This document shows positions 1 through 11,126 of a stretch of DNA of 64,000 nucleotides, piece by piece (the first letter of the stretch is position 1; the number at the start of each line of letters is the position of its first letter). A program made the translations under genes and the position numbers. Under the pieces are notes generated by a model, which did no database searches, was not told the DNA's origin, and worked only from the letters and a program-made list of their open reading frames with translations. Where the stretch lies: positions 4,467,131 through 4,531,130 of the forward strand of contig OW121854.1 in assembly GCA_933228895.1 (NCBI GenBank), given 5' to 3'. The DNA comes from Platycnemis pennipes (taxonomy: Eukaryota; Arthropoda; Insecta; Odonata; Platycnemididae).

Positions 1-1330
1 AGATGGGTTAATGTCTTCTCTCCTGCATTTTTTATTAGTTCTGCCGGGATATCATCAATTCTAGAGCCTTATTCATCCATAGGTCCCTTACTGCTGTGTT
101 GAATTCCGATCTCAATATTGATTCTCCCATATCATCCTTTTCGTCTTCACTTTCCTCTTCGATCATTTTCGTGCTGAGATTTTTCCCCTTGTAAACCTCT
201 TCTAGATATTCTTTCCATCTCTTCACTTTGACTTCATTTTCAATCAAAAGTTCTTCTCCCTTAATGGCGTTGCATGTTGCGCTCCGATCCTTGAAGTGGT
301 TCCTCACTATCCTGTATGCAGCTTCCACCTTTCCAAGTGCAAGGTTGTTTTGTGCATCTTTACATAGATTTCTCATCCACATTTCTCTAGCTTTCCTGGC
401 TTTGCGACTTATTTCGTTCCTTATTATTTTATAGCTAATCTGCCCTTCTTTAGTTTTCACATTCTTGTACTTTCTTCAATCATTGCTAAGACTTCTTCCG
501 TGATTCATGGCTTCTTCTTGACGACTTTTCTTCTTCCAAGAACTTCTTTTGCAGCTTCCTGTCGTCCACATTTAATGTTTTCCCAACACTCTTCCACTGA
601 TTTCTCATTCAGGTCCTCTCCTATGTTGTTTCCTACTGCTTTTTAAATGCCAGATGATGTTGAGACTCCTTCAGTTTTTCTACTTGCCAAATGTTCTTTA
701 CTGTTTTCTTCAATTTCTTTTATTTTAAGTGGCATTTCATCATAACTAAATTACGGTCTCTGTTGATGTCTGCACCTGGGTAGACTTTGCAGTCCTTCGC
801 CTGATTCCTGAACCTCTGCTTCACTAAAATGTAGTCGATTTGAAATCTTCCTCTGTCTCCTGGCATCCTCCATGAGTATCTTCAGTTGTGATTTTTAAAC
901 CATGTGCTGGCTGCCACTAACTTACCTTGTGTGCAGAACTCCAGCAGTCTTTCTCCTCTTTCATTTTGGTTTCCCAAGCCATACTTTTCAGTTATTCTTC
1001 CTGCTTTACCTTCGTCGACGACAGCGTTCCAGTCTCCTAAAATAATAAGGTTTTTTTCTCCTTTTACCTGTTTTATAACTTCCGTGATATCTTCGTAGAC
1101 GTCTTCCACTTCTTCATCTTCGTAATCCGACGTAGGCATGTAAACTTGCGCCACAATGTTATCTGTAGGCTTTGTTTCAATCTTCACCATTATAATCCTC
1201 TCACTGTACTGCAACAAGGTCTTCACCCGCAGTCCCGCACTCTTCCTGAGCATTATGCCTGCTCCAGCGTTACGATTCAGTGATCCGGTTTGAATAATTC
1301 TAAAACTTCCACTCCAAAAGCCTCCTTCTT
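1..1330 (-). pseudogene. RTE-like LINE, endonuclease and linker region (broken)
   Basis: This is the 5' coding part of a non-LTR retrotransposon read leftwards. An open stretch at 1253-882 carries an AP-endonuclease fold with the motif GDWNAVVDEG and then YGLGNQNERGERLLEFC. The same domain continues in other frames through 880-720 (RFQIDYILVKQRFRN, then PGADINRDRN). The usual final SDH-type motif reads RDR, so a catalytic histidine appears lost. A second open stretch at 460-35 matches the basic linker that precedes the reverse transcriptase in this family. Stops and frame changes between 880 and 460 show it is dead. The reverse transcriptase would lie beyond the left edge. The clade name (RTE-like) is from recalled family resemblance; CR1- or jockey-type is the alternative. 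Confidence 0.8.
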
Positions 1331-1552
1331 CAACACCAGAAAAGAAATTAGGGGGAACTAAAGGTTAGCATGATATTCTAGAACCCTACCGGCAATGGAG
1401 GGGTACTGAGAAAACTTTGACGCAAAACCTGCGTTAATTCACGGTCAAATTACCGTAAGGATTGGTCGAATCTGAATTAACGTGAAATTAACTTAAGGAC
1501 GCAGTGTTGCAGTCGTATGTTTTTGCGCCTTTCTCCAGGGTTTTGTTAATTT
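1331..1552. other. unassigned spacer
   Basis: Nothing recognised. It contains imperfect internal duplication around 1430-1500 (repeated TTAA/acgtgaaattaac-type words). Confidence 0.4.
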
Positions 1553-1895
1553 TTGCCTTGCAGCATGGGAACAAAACAAAACGGTATGAAAAAAGTGCAA
1601 TGGAAGTCAACTTTCTCTTATTCCAGACGGTAGGGAAGGTTTTAATTCATATATGACAAAATATTTCGGAAAGATTCCGACAGTGAATATACTGAAGAAT
1701 TAGCCAAACGCTTATTATTTGCGATTGGCCCTAAGAACAGACGGATCTCTTAAATGCTTTGCTTTCGCTATTAGTTCTAAAAATGATGGATTGGTGGCGA
1801 CCAGTCCACGCTATTTTTTTAAACTCCCAGGGGGTTAAGTTAATTTTACATTTAGCAAATAAGTTATCTTCACGCTAATTCTATAAACAGGCCTT
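1553..1895 (+). repeat. unclassified dispersed repeat R1, copy 1
   Basis: This stretch aligns by eye with 34887-35205 in the same orientation. Shared blocks in the same order include a GC(C/T)TGCA.CATGGGAA start, a tatgaca-aaatatttc block, gacagt..atatactgaa, cgctattagtt-type words, aaaatgatggat, and a c(g/t)ccca(a)gggg..gttaagtta end. No terminal inverted repeats, tail or coding potential were seen, so the class is unknown. Confidence 0.65.
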
Positions 1896-2189
1896 TATTT
1901 TGAAACTTAGTTGCACGTATCGATTACGGTTGATATTTGGTTTCAGACATGGAAGCATATTCATAATCTCAACAACAGTCTCGTCCCCACTGCATACGAC
2001 CTAAAATCTCTACTTGAGTCAAATCGGTGTGAATATTAACTCTGGAAAGTTGGCATTACCACGCTGTACGCCGCTTCGAAACTTTATCGAGGAGGTATGT
2101 CTTTTTGAACTCGTCATAGAGATTTTAAGACCTAATCAGTTGAAATGAGAGTGTAGTGGATATGGCTGGGCCATATTCAGAATACAACA

Positions 2190-2803
2190 AAAACTTGAAG
2201 AGGTAAAAGAGTTCTGTTACCTTGGAAGCTGAGTACTCAACGATGGACGAGGCAAGAAAGAAATAGTGAGTAGAATAGCCCAGGCAAAGAGGGCATTCTA
2301 CCAAAAGAAGAATCTACTTACAGCACGAAATACAAGCGTAGAAGTAAGGAAACAATTCATCATAACGTAAGTACATCTGGAGCATGTTTCTTTACGGCAG
2401 TGAGGCATGGGCGATGACAGCAGCGGGGGAGAAAAGGGTTAGAAATGTGGTGCTTCAGAAGAATGATGAAGATTTAATGGATCCACCGAGTACGTAACGA
2501 GAATGTACTAAGAAGAGTGGGAAGAAAGTAGAAGTCTATTGAAAACCATTAGAAGTAGACGGTGCAACTTAATCGGTCATATCTTAAGACACGATGGCGT
2601 GATGAAGACAATCGTCGAGGGAAAAGTGAACGGGAAGAGTGGAAAAGGCAGGCCTCGTATGAGATATATGGAACAAGTTGTGAAGGATGTAAAAGAGAGA
2701 AGTGACGTCAATATGAAGCGGTAGGCCGGTAAAAGAATCTAGTGGAGGGCTGCGTCGAACTATCTTAGGATTGTTGACCGATGATGATGATGATGATGAT
2801 AGG
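2190..2803 (+). pseudogene. RTE-like LINE 3' end
   Basis: The sequence encodes the C-terminal part of an RTE-like LINE polyprotein with several frame breaks: RMMKI-type helix at about 2455-2480, then an intact 61-codon frame at 2539-2724 with GHILRHDGVMKTIVEGKVNG and GKGRPRMRYMEQVVKDVK. It terminates in a (GAT)n tail at 2780-2801, the simple-sequence 3' end typical of this family here. It is severely 5'-truncated. The same 3' end recurs in the window at 9.7, 18.9, 21.3, 36.2, 51.2 and 53.6 kb. Confidence 0.82.
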
Positions 2804-2809
2804 TATAGT

Positions 2810-2853
2810 CACCTCTATCCTCTGAAGAAGGTGGTTGTGCCGCCAAAAATATG
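2810..2853 (+). other. possible PLE 3'-end remnant
   Basis: The words CTGAAGAAGGTGG and CCGCC form a CUGANGA core followed by a pairable stem (GGTGG with CCGCC, one G-U pair) and then AAAA instead of GAAA. This is the same pattern seen at the 3' ends of better-defined Penelope-like elements in the window. No PLE coding sequence is attached, so the call is weak. Confidence 0.3.
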
Positions 2854-3029
2854 ATAAGTGATGATATTCGGAATCACAACTGCCTTCTCATCATCACGCC
2901 GAGAAGTAACACCACCTTTCCAGGTACACTCTGTACACCAATTTGACTCGTTGAAGGGATTTTAGGACGTAGCAGCAGAAGCGAGACTGTAGTTGAGAGT
3001 CTGAATGGGGAGGCCCTTGGTTTGTTCTT

Positions 3030-3330
3030 CGCGTTCTCTTCTGCGAAGGCATTGCCGAGGAGTGGCGGGCCTCTTTCTGGAGGCCCTAGGGCCCCCAACT
3101 TCCTTCCCGGGGCGCGTTTCTGCGTGACTCCTTTGTCTTCTCGGTGACCCTAATGCGGCTGAGGAGTCCTTTCTTCTGTCGGCCAATTCGCCCCGAGGGG
3201 ACGGTCGCGCCAAATAAAGGTCGCCCTCGGACGTCGACCAACGGTGCGGGAGACACCCGCTGTGACCACGGGAACATTTACTCCCCGCCACCCACTCATA
3301 TTCCCCCAGGGTATTGTCGGGATTTGGTGC
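3030..3330. other. GC-rich island, unassigned
   Basis: This block is visibly much more GC- and CpG-rich than its AT-rich surroundings. Overlapping frames are open on both strands (minus 3291-2962, 109 codons; plus 3144-3371, 75 codons), as expected by chance in GC-rich DNA. I recognise no domain. It could be a captured exon or promoter-type fragment, but nothing proves that. Confidence 0.4.
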
Positions 3331-3534
3331 CTATTCTCTCCGTCCTGCAGAGTAGGTTTGGGACTAGATAATTAACCTATTAATTCATCAATTTATTGCA
3401 TAAGCATATGATGCGTTCGTTAATTCATAACGTTCTTAAAATTTTTGAATGATTTTACTTTCTTCGGTGAAGGCGAAGTAAGCGTTAACCATTCCTCTAT
3501 TCTTTATGCGCTCTCAGAACATAATTATTCCTTA

Positions 3535-4114
3535 ACGCCCCACCTTGAGTATGCAGCCAGTGTATGGGATCCTAATGAATTAGGTTTGATCAGAGAACTA
3601 GGCAGTGTGCAGCGTAGAGCAGCTAGGTTCGTTAAAAGATGTTACGATAGGTTGAGTAGCGTTTCAGAATTAATAAAAGAATTAGGGTGGGAATCATTAT
3701 CAGAGCGTAGGTTAAGGTACAGATTCAATCTATTAGAGAAATTTCAATCGGATAGCTTTACTGAAGATGTTAGGAACGTATTAAAACCACCAGCTTATTA
3801 TGCTAGATTCGATCAGATAAACAAGATTAGAGAGATAGTTTGTCGTGCTGATAGATTCTAAATGGCATTTTCCCCCGTACTATAAGACAACAGAATAGGC
3901 AGCATAGTAAAGGGATAGGAAGGGGAAATATTATAGAGTAGTCTGTGGTGCATGATGCATGTATTAATCCCTTAAACACTATAAATACTAACAATTTGGT
4001 TGCATTAGACCCTATAGTTGCTTGTATGTATGTCGGTAGTGCATGCTTGGTGATTTTTACCCCCTGCCACACACCATCGCGGTGGCTTGCAGGGTATCGT
4101 GAAGATGTAGATGT
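3535..4114 (+). pseudogene. LINE family B (CR1/jockey-like) 3' end, copy at 3.5 kb
   Basis: The frame 3445-3861 enters the element at about 3535 with PHLEYAASVWDPNELGLI, then VQRRAARFVKRCYDR and WESLSERRLRYRFNLLEKF, the conserved C-terminal tail of a CR1/jockey-type reverse transcriptase. It continues past a stop through the 3' UTR (ccctgccacacacc..gtggcttgcagggtatcgtg) to a GATGTA-type tail at 4101-4114. Nothing of the palm domain is left, so it is 5'-truncated. Directly downstream is antisense PLE sequence followed by a second GATGTA tail, which is unusual; see the 3'-transduction finding. Confidence 0.85.
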
Positions 4115-4308
4115 CAAACACACCTCTGTCAGCATGGCGATATTTTCACCGAACTCTTCTTCAATTATTCTGATCGCCTCGCCACAGGCAATGCTGGTAA
4201 AAAGCGATACCACGTCAAAACTGACTACAATATCACCAGGACTTACCCCGATCTTTTGAATAATATTCAAAAAATGCTGCGAGTCTCTAACGTGTAGATG
4301 TAGATGTA
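4115..4308 (-). pseudogene. PLE reverse-transcriptase fragment carried behind LINE B
   Basis: On the minus strand this reads MNIIQKIGVSPGDIVVSFD and VVSLFTSIACGEAI, the region around palm motif A of a Penelope-like reverse transcriptase. Only 181 bp (4115-4295) are present. Both edges are abrupt: one joins the 3' tail of LINE B, the other joins AGATGTAGATGTA at 4296-4308. The same 181 bp sit next to another LINE B copy at 38161-38341, where the PLE continues normally on both sides. I infer that this copy was co-mobilised by the LINE. Confidence 0.85.
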
Positions 4309-5290
4309 AAAATATTTTATATGAAAATTAGTTTCGAGTGCATTGAGTGACAAATTATTTCCCGAACGAAAGTGCCGCGGCATACCGGTTAGATACTATT
4401 TTTATTGGTTTTCTACCGGTTAAGACAGGTCTAAATGGACATTAATTCTCCCACACCCCCACATTCCACACGATGTCCCTCTTCAGCCCCTCATACCTCC
4501 TCTCGCCTATCCTTATATCCAAGGTACCCTTTCTTCTCCTCCCTCTTCCCCGCTCATCCTATATACTTCCCTCAATCGCGTCCCTCAAAACACCTTCAGA
4601 GGACCATCCCTTTCTTAGTTGATCTCTGAACCCACAGGACCTCTCCCTGCCTGTTTGTCTCATTTAAACCATTCTCTTTTATCATTTTCCCATAATTTCT
4701 CTTCGCCCTATACCAGTGCGTGCGTGGTCATCCAAGTGCTTCCTCGAATCTCTTTTTCCTGGGACCCACAAACTCGGCTCGCGGCGCTTAGCGATAACGA
4801 AACATCAAGTGGTGATTTTTTTGCGCAATTATGGCCATGGGAACAGCGTGTAATTGAAATGCGAGCGTGGGTTATAGTGAAGTTGGATAATAGCATGTCA
4901 AGAGCTCTTCGGCACTTCATAAATCCAGCGTGGCGTGACAGCGCCACGAAATGGACGGTCTTCGTTATCGTTTCGGTCCAAGAGACGCACCTCAGCTGTT
5001 TCTCTCATTCCTCTTTCCCGAATTCCTCCGAATCAATCCGTTTTCCGCCGAGGCGGGCCTCCTCACGCGAAATCGAATCCATCCGGTTGTCAAGGATGGA
5101 ATCGAGGTAAACAAACAAAACAAATGACTTCGGAATGACGCGTTCCGCCTCGGGGTTCGATCTTCCCACGTCAACGCGAGCGCGACTGGAATCGGGCGTG
5201 GACGTCTTCGAATGGATGAGGATGCTTGAAGAAAGTATGAAGGAACTTTGAAGCGGAAGTTGATGACTTACGAAGGAGACGCTGCGTAGC
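4309..5290. other. unassigned; pyrimidine-rich segment then unique-looking DNA
   Basis: About 4440-4690 is strongly pyrimidine-rich on the plus strand, like the 3' tails of PLEs elsewhere in the window, but no endonuclease is attached. 4700-5290 contains chance frames only. No repeat partner was found within the window. Confidence 0.4.
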
Positions 5291-5299
5291 TGGTACTAA

Positions 5300-6445
5300 G
5301 GAGGTGGACAAGTCTATTTGGCAACCACCACCACCACCGGCAATTAAAGTCACTTCGGGTGTCCCACAAGGTAATGTGATAGGTCCATTCCTATTCCTTT
5401 TGTACATAAATGATATCCGTAAGGTGGTAAAAAGTAAGCTTCGTTTATTTGCCGATGACGCAGTAGTGTACAGGGAAATTCTATGCCCAAATGATAAAGT
5501 CTATTTAAATATTGACCTACAAGCAATTGAAACTTAGTGTGATACATGGCAGTTAGAACTAAACTTTAAAAATTGTCTTGTAATGAATTTTTGGATAAAG
5601 AAAAGCTATCCTCCTACCACTTACAAAATAAGTAATAATGATTTAACAAACGCGGAAACCATTAAATCTCTTGGAATAAAACTGACACATGATCTTTCCT
5701 GGGGCTAACACATACGTGAAATAATGGGTCAAGCGAATCGTAATCTGGGATTCATCAAAAGAGTATTGAGTAAGTGTGACGATCGTGTACGAGAAATCAG
5801 CTACTTTTCCCTTGTAAGACCTCATTTGGAATATGCTGCCAGTGTATGGGATCCCTACGAAATCGGTCTAAGTAATGAACTTGAACGTGTGCAGCGAAGA
5901 TCAGCAAGATTTGTAAAGGGACGATACGATAATTATATTAGCGTAACCAGTCTATTAAATGAATTGAAATGGGAATCATTGTCAGATCGCAGGTAGAAAT
6001 TTAGACTTAATCTCTTACACAAATTCCAAGGCAATATTTTCAGTGATGATGTTAAAAATATTTTACGAACCCCAACTTACTATGGCAGACTGGACCATAA
6101 TCATAAAGTTAGAGAAATTGATTGCCGAACTGACGGATTCAAAATGTCCTTTTTTCCTCGTACAATGAGGGATATGAATAACGGTAAATATATCCAGTAC
6201 GAGTGTAGCAATGGATAACATTGGTACCTGCATGTTGGTATAAGGACTTATAGCTAACCCAACTAACGGCAATTTTTTGCATGCATGCTTTGCTATTTTT
6301 ATCTTTTTTTAAATAGTGTAGCTTTGAACAGTACCTATACAAGTACTAATTCTTTTTTATGCATGATATGTAGTGGATGTTTGGTGAGAGTTCACCCCTT
6401 GCCACGCACCTTTATGGTGGCTTGCAGGGTATTATGTAGATGTAG
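5300..6445 (+). pseudogene. LINE family A (CR1/jockey-like), best-preserved copy
   Basis: This is the longest family A copy. It starts inside the reverse transcriptase at palm motif B (SGVPQGNVIGPFLFLLYIND, 5355-5415), keeps the catalytic FADD box (near 5450), passes a stop at 5535, and continues with LELNFKNCLVMNFW, LGIKLTHDLSWG, a stop, and then RPHLEYAASVWDPYEIGL and VQRRSARFVKGRYDNYI (5724-5996). The C-terminal RLDHNHKVREIDCRTD block follows after another stop. The 3' UTR ends with gtggcttgcagggtattatgtagatgta near 6440. At least three stops make it inactive. It is 5'-truncated at about 5300. Confidence 0.9.
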
Positions 6446-7059
6446 GGAATGGGACACCTCGGCGCTGAGAACGGAGATGTAAAGTACCGGGACAGATGCT
6501 TATGTAAAAATACTATTGGCACCGAGTATCTGCTTCTTCAACAGACAACTCTTCAAAAGCTAGTGTTGAAAATGATCCTGCCTTGCCAGGCGACATGCCT
6601 TAATGCTGAAAATTATAAATTATATTGACGACTGTTTTGATGGGGCATACAGAAGAGAGAGCTTAATTATATGAAACTACTCATAAGGACGCGCCGATAC
6701 CAATGTATCATTTCACTACTGATATTCAGTTACTGTTTCCCGTAATTTACTACATTTTTTATATTTTACCTCAGCGTTTAGAAGTTTGCTTTTTGGACTG
6801 AAAAATAAAGCAGTACGTATTGCCTCCAAAAAAACACAATGTTCATTTAATTACTACACTGTTTATCAATGTATCGAAAGTATTAAAAATATTAAAAGTA
6901 ATAGAAGTTGTGAATCATTATAAAATCGTAAGTTGAAATACAAAATGAATCACATGCAAAAATATAAGGTTAACGAGCTATCAGAAGAAGCTGCAGTTAT
7001 TTTATCAATACCAGCGTAACATATCAGGTTACACCATGAAGATAAAATTAGAGGGATAT
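6446..7059. other. AT-rich spacer, nothing recognised
   Basis: No element, RNA gene or repeat partner was identified. The frame at 7153-6950 runs into this spacer from the LINE A copy on the right. Confidence 0.4.
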
Positions 7060-7575
7060 ATCTAGATAAAGAACCCCGTATTCTGGCAGCGTATTCTAAA
7101 TGAGGTCTAACAAGGGAAAAGTCGCTAATTTCTCGTATGTACATGGTCGTCATATTTGCCCAGTACTCTTTTGTTGAATCCCAGTCTATGTTTATATCTA
7201 CATATTACCCAGATGAATCCCAGTTTAACAATTAGCTTGACCCATTATATCTCTTATGTGTTTACCCCAAGAAAGATCATGTGTCAGTAATATTCGAAGA
7301 TATTTAGCGGACTCCATGTTTGTTAATTTACTATTCATTATGTAATAAGTATTATGGGGAGAAGTCTTTTTCCCAAAAATTCATTACCACACATTTTTAA
7401 AAATGTATTTCCAACTGCCATGTTTCACACCATTTCTCAATTGCTAATATATCATCATTCAAAGATTCTTTATCGCTGGGCTAATAATTTCTCTGTAGAC
7501 CACTTTATCATCGGCAAATTGAATCTTACTTTTTACCTCCTAATTGATATCATTTATGTGCAGAAGGAAATTTAA
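7060..7575 (-). pseudogene. LINE family A fragment, highly decayed
   Basis: Read leftwards it contains the FADDKVV form of the catalytic box (RC of 7500-7525), the link region, and REISDFSLVRPHLEYAA (near 7110-7140). Sequence identity to the 5.3-kb copy fades left of about 7070, so its 3' UTR is missing. Many indels indicate an old copy. Confidence 0.75.
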
Positions 7576-7579
7576 AACG

Positions 7580-7925
7580 GAAAAGTTTACTGAAGATGTT
7601 AGGTATACATATATTAAGAACTCCTGCGTATTATGCTAGATTTGACCAGATAAATAAGATTAGAGAGATGGCTTGTTATACCGATAGATTTAAAATGTCA
7701 TGTTTCCCTCTAACCATTAGAAAACATAATAGGCGGCATAGCATATTTATAGGTAGGTGAAATTTGTTAGCCTGTAGTGGTAGCTCTTCGTTGCATGGTT
7801 AGCACTACATGGTAGCTCTTCGTTGCATAGTCGCAGTCAATAGTGCATGTTTGGTGTTCCTCACCCCCTGCCACCCGCGCACCCTCGCGGGGTCTTGCAG
7901 GGTACCACTTAGACGTAAAAGTATA
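7580..7925 (+). pseudogene. LINE family B 3' end
   Basis: The piece starts at the FTEDVR..LRTPAYYARFDQ block, continues with INKIREM.CYTDRFKMS and RKHNRRHSIF, and ends in the family 3' UTR (ctcaccccctgccacccgcgcaccctcgcgg..cagggtacca). A small duplication (tggtagctcttcgttgcat) is seen at 7780-7830. It abuts an RTE-like fragment on the right. Confidence 0.8.
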
Positions 7926-7929
7926 CACA

Positions 7930-8240
7930 TCTATGCTCAAATTTCTCGTCAAAAGCAATCTCCTATCAGTAAACACCTCTTTCGCCAAAGAAATCCCCCT
8001 CCTAATATCATTATTACTGCGTCTATTTCCATTTAAGATATGAACCCGAGTAAACAAACTACCTCCTACCCTACATTTTAAATGTGTTCCATGCATATGT
8101 CCACACTTCCAGTAACATCTAGTATTAAATCCATAGGCCTCGCCTGATGTACTAGACCTTGCACCCACCTCCCCTCCGCGGATCAACAATTGGAAGCCCA
8201 CTGAAAACTTTAAATGTCCAACCCAAAGTCTTTTACCTCT
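7930..8240 (-). pseudogene. RTE-like reverse-transcriptase connection fragment
   Basis: A long minus-strand frame (8201-7767) contains NNDIRRGISLAKEVFTDRR and LLLTRNLSIDV near its left part. This resembles the helix between the palm and the C-terminal domain of RTE-like LINEs (pattern I-A-K-x-x-F-x-x-R-R-x-L-L-T). The upstream part of the frame is not recognised. It is cut where the family B LINE 3' end begins. Confidence 0.55.
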
Positions 8241-8264
8241 ATTAATAACTGAGTCAATTCTTCT

Positions 8265-8417
8265 CGGGTTTCCATCCCAATTAGACTCTCCTTCTCCGTC
8301 GACGTTTCGATGACCGACTCGCTCATCAGGGCAATGAAGAAGATGGCCTGTATATGCTGAGCGCTCCGGTCAACGAAACGTTGGCGAAGATGGAGAGTCT
8401 AACTCGGATGGAAACTG
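8265..8417. repeat. long imperfect hairpin with PLE-like motif
   Basis: Arms 8265-8329 and 8357-8417 are inverted copies of each other with several mismatches, separated by about 27 bp. The minus strand of the left arm contains CTGATGA followed 14 nt later by GAAACGTC, the core pattern of hammerhead ribozymes seen at PLE 3' ends. It may be two inverted PLE tails or one hairpin-forming unit. Confidence 0.5.
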
Positions 8418-8614
8418 GAGAAGACATTTCTGAGCTATATATGCATCGAAAACTTTTTTTTTTTTAACTATTGAGGGTTTTATTGGTCCCATTCTCCATA
8501 AATAGCTTCCATGATCCTCTAGGTCTATGCCACATTCATGGAGCAGGTATGCGAGTATGAGCATCATAAACAAAAGCGATATAAATGTGACACTGCATGG
8601 TCAACTTCTCGTAG

Positions 8615-8960
8615 ACAAAGCCCTTTGTGCCTTTCTTGAGTTTTCCCCGACAGGGCTCCTAAGTTTTTGTTTCCCTAGTTTAGCGTTGGTTTTGGCCTCT
8701 TCTCTCTTGCTGCACACCAATAACGTAGTCTTCTTCTTATTGATCTTCAGCTGATGTATGGCCATTGTCCTTTCCATGGTTGCTAGCATTTTATTCAGAT
8801 CCTTCTCTTTCTCTGCTTTGTCATCAACAAATCCCAGCATGCTGATTGTTTCTCCGTGGATGTTCACTCCAGAAGACTTCTCTTTGATTTCATTGATGGC
8901 TCTTTCGATGTGAACATTAAAAGTTACGGGAGACAGTGCACAGTCTTGTCTCTTTATCCT
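8615..8960 (-). pseudogene. RTE-like LINE palm fragment
   Basis: The minus-strand frame 8867-8601 reads ISMLGFVDDKAEKEKDLNKM, then MERTMAIHQLKINKKKT and LVCSKREEAKTNAKLGK. FVDD is the catalytic palm motif C (normally FADD) and LKINKKKT is motif D. The upstream bases encode AINEIKEKSSGVNIHG, usual for this family. It is truncated at both ends. The FADD box of the same family is also visible at 51.2 kb. Confidence 0.8.
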
Positions 8961-9744
8961 TTCCTTATTCTTGCTTCTTCACAACGTTTTTATCCAATAG
9001 CGCACCAACATATTACTTTTCATTTTCAGATAGCATTTTATCGACAGAGTTTCGAATTGTCAATGATTGTTTTTCACTATTGAGAATAGCCACCATTACA
9101 GTGTGTATTCATGTATTTCAACTATTTTAACGCATCTTATTCTTACAATTACCTTTCTAATACACACTAACCATTCTTTTAGCAGCAAGCTTTTCTGAAA
9201 CAGTGTTCACTCCGGAGATTGTAGATAGGCATAATGACAGTGGAATATATATATGAGGAGTTCTGATTGAATGTCAAGTGCATTTTCAAGTCAGCTCTCA
9301 TTGGAATTATAGTATACTCGTCCCTTTCTCTGAATCTGTCTCCGCCAGCGAGGCTTTAAAACCAGTCTCTCAGACTTAACCTCTGCGACTCGTTCGCCCG
9401 CCGTGCGCGAAATTTCACCTTTCGGGCTTTCTCAAACAACTGGCCCATCGGTGGGTTCGGAAATGAAGTCTTGCCGGAATATCAGAACGTTCTCGTAGTC
9501 CCCTCTTGGCGCTCCGCGATTCCTGTTCTCCTCGTCACGTTTTGGAAATTTTACCGCTTTCTAAGACTGTTTGGTTGAAGCAGTGAGAGTCACGCAGTTC
9601 TCAACCTTGAGAAGAGTACATTCAAAACGTGAATGCAAAGTCGAAGAATAGAAAAGTGCAAGGTCTAAGAGAGCACAAAGACCAAGTTGAGGTTGGAAAA
9701 TTCGAAAATTCAGCATTTTTTTTCTAATACTTTACGCATGGTTT
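8961..9744. other. unassigned spacer
   Basis: 8961-9300 is AT-rich without features. 9330-9560 is more GC-rich (cgttcgcccgccgtgcgcg and neighbours) and could be older gene-proximal DNA, but no reading frame or signal supports that. Confidence 0.35.
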
Positions 9745-10021
9745 TGATTAACCAACGATGGACGAAGCAAGAAAGAAATAGTCGGTAGAATAGCCCGGGC
9801 AAAGAGAGAATTCTACCAGTAGTAGAATATACTTAATGCTGGAAATACAATCGTAGAAGTAAGGATACAATTCATCAGAACGTATATCTGGAGCATATTT
9901 CTTTCCGGCAGTGAGGCATGGACGATGAGAGCAGCGGAGAAGAAAAGGGTGGAAGCATTCGAAATGTGGTTCTACAGAAGAATAATGAAGATTGTTGACC
10001 GATGATAATGTGATGATGATG
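9745..10021 (+). pseudogene. RTE-like LINE 3' fragment with internal deletion
   Basis: It reads TNDGRSKKEIVGRIARAKRE, then AEKKRVEAFEMWFYRRIMKI, and jumps at about 9990 directly to attgttgaccgatgat and a (GAT)n-like tail. Compared with the other copies, the GHILRHDG..GKGRPRM segment (about 200 bp) has been deleted. Confidence 0.78.
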
Positions 10022-11126
10022 GAGGGAGTTCATTTCAGATAGTGAAGTCACGTACGAGTTCTGCACTTCGCATAAGTTGGTTTGAGTTATTGCGAATAAG
10101 TCACCCAGTCAAAACATTTGTAAACAAATGCAACTGCTTTAATAAATGAGTTTCGTGCTGGAATTTACTCTACTTGTGAATTATTATCTATATTCAATCA
10201 ATCAACTCTTGGCCTTCTAAACATATCAGCAGGAAAACTTGACAAGCCACCAGGAAAGTAATTATCATACAATAAAGGTGATATGTAAGCTCATACCTCT
10301 CCACTCAGAAATATATGGACATGATTGTGCATCTAAAGGTTTTATCCTCCTTTTCTCGTTTTAACGATTCTGTTCCGTGACATTATGCCCGAGAAAATGT
10401 TTGGGAAGACAGTGACGATTTAAGTGTCGGTCTCATGGCACTACCCTAAAAAAATCACTCGATTTATTATGATTGGCACTCTAAAGTTTTGATATCTTGA
10501 GGTGAAATCGTTCTCTCTGAGCAGTATGTTGATGGCGATGAACTTGCGAGATAATTATAATAGTCCCTACTTTTTTTTACAGTTAAATGGTGGCATCCGA
10601 AGTTCTCCAACCTCTCTTGTAATCTCTTGGAAGATATTTGGCATTTTTGCGACCATGGAGGTCGTCATGATTTACCTCGTATATCGATTTAATGACCGGC
10701 AGTCTGTTCTATCTTACAGAAAGAAATCGCGTTGGATTTCGTCCTGGATTCCTCGATACTGGGTAAGTTATGGTTATTTCTCTCTCTAAGAAAGATTGAA
10801 CCAACTATAAAAGGAATTGTCACATGGAAAAAACAGTTAATTTTCACAACCATGGACGTCTTAGAACTCGTTACAAGAAGTTACTGTGGATAACCTACTT
10901 GTCATTTTCCCGGGGAACCGTTGATGTAGAGTTATTCTACATGCCTACCGCTTGATCCTCGAGATTTCTTCTACCATCTCCTCTTCGTTAATTACTCGGT
11001 CTTAACGATTTCCCACCCACATTCTTCTGCAGCATCTTATCACATTTACATTCAGTCTAGCCCTTTCTGCATCCTTTTATGATCCGTCATACTTAGAGGC
11101 ATAAAGAATCATGGTCCTGAACAAAA
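10022..11126. other. unassigned spacer
   Basis: A 95-codon frame at 10502-10789 has no recognisable domain and no neighbours that would support it as a gene. The rest shows no element boundaries. Confidence 0.35.

Noticed and set aside
2962..3291. host gene exon in the GC-rich island
   Set aside because: Several overlapping frames are open on both strands because of composition; no motif or splice structure supports a gene.
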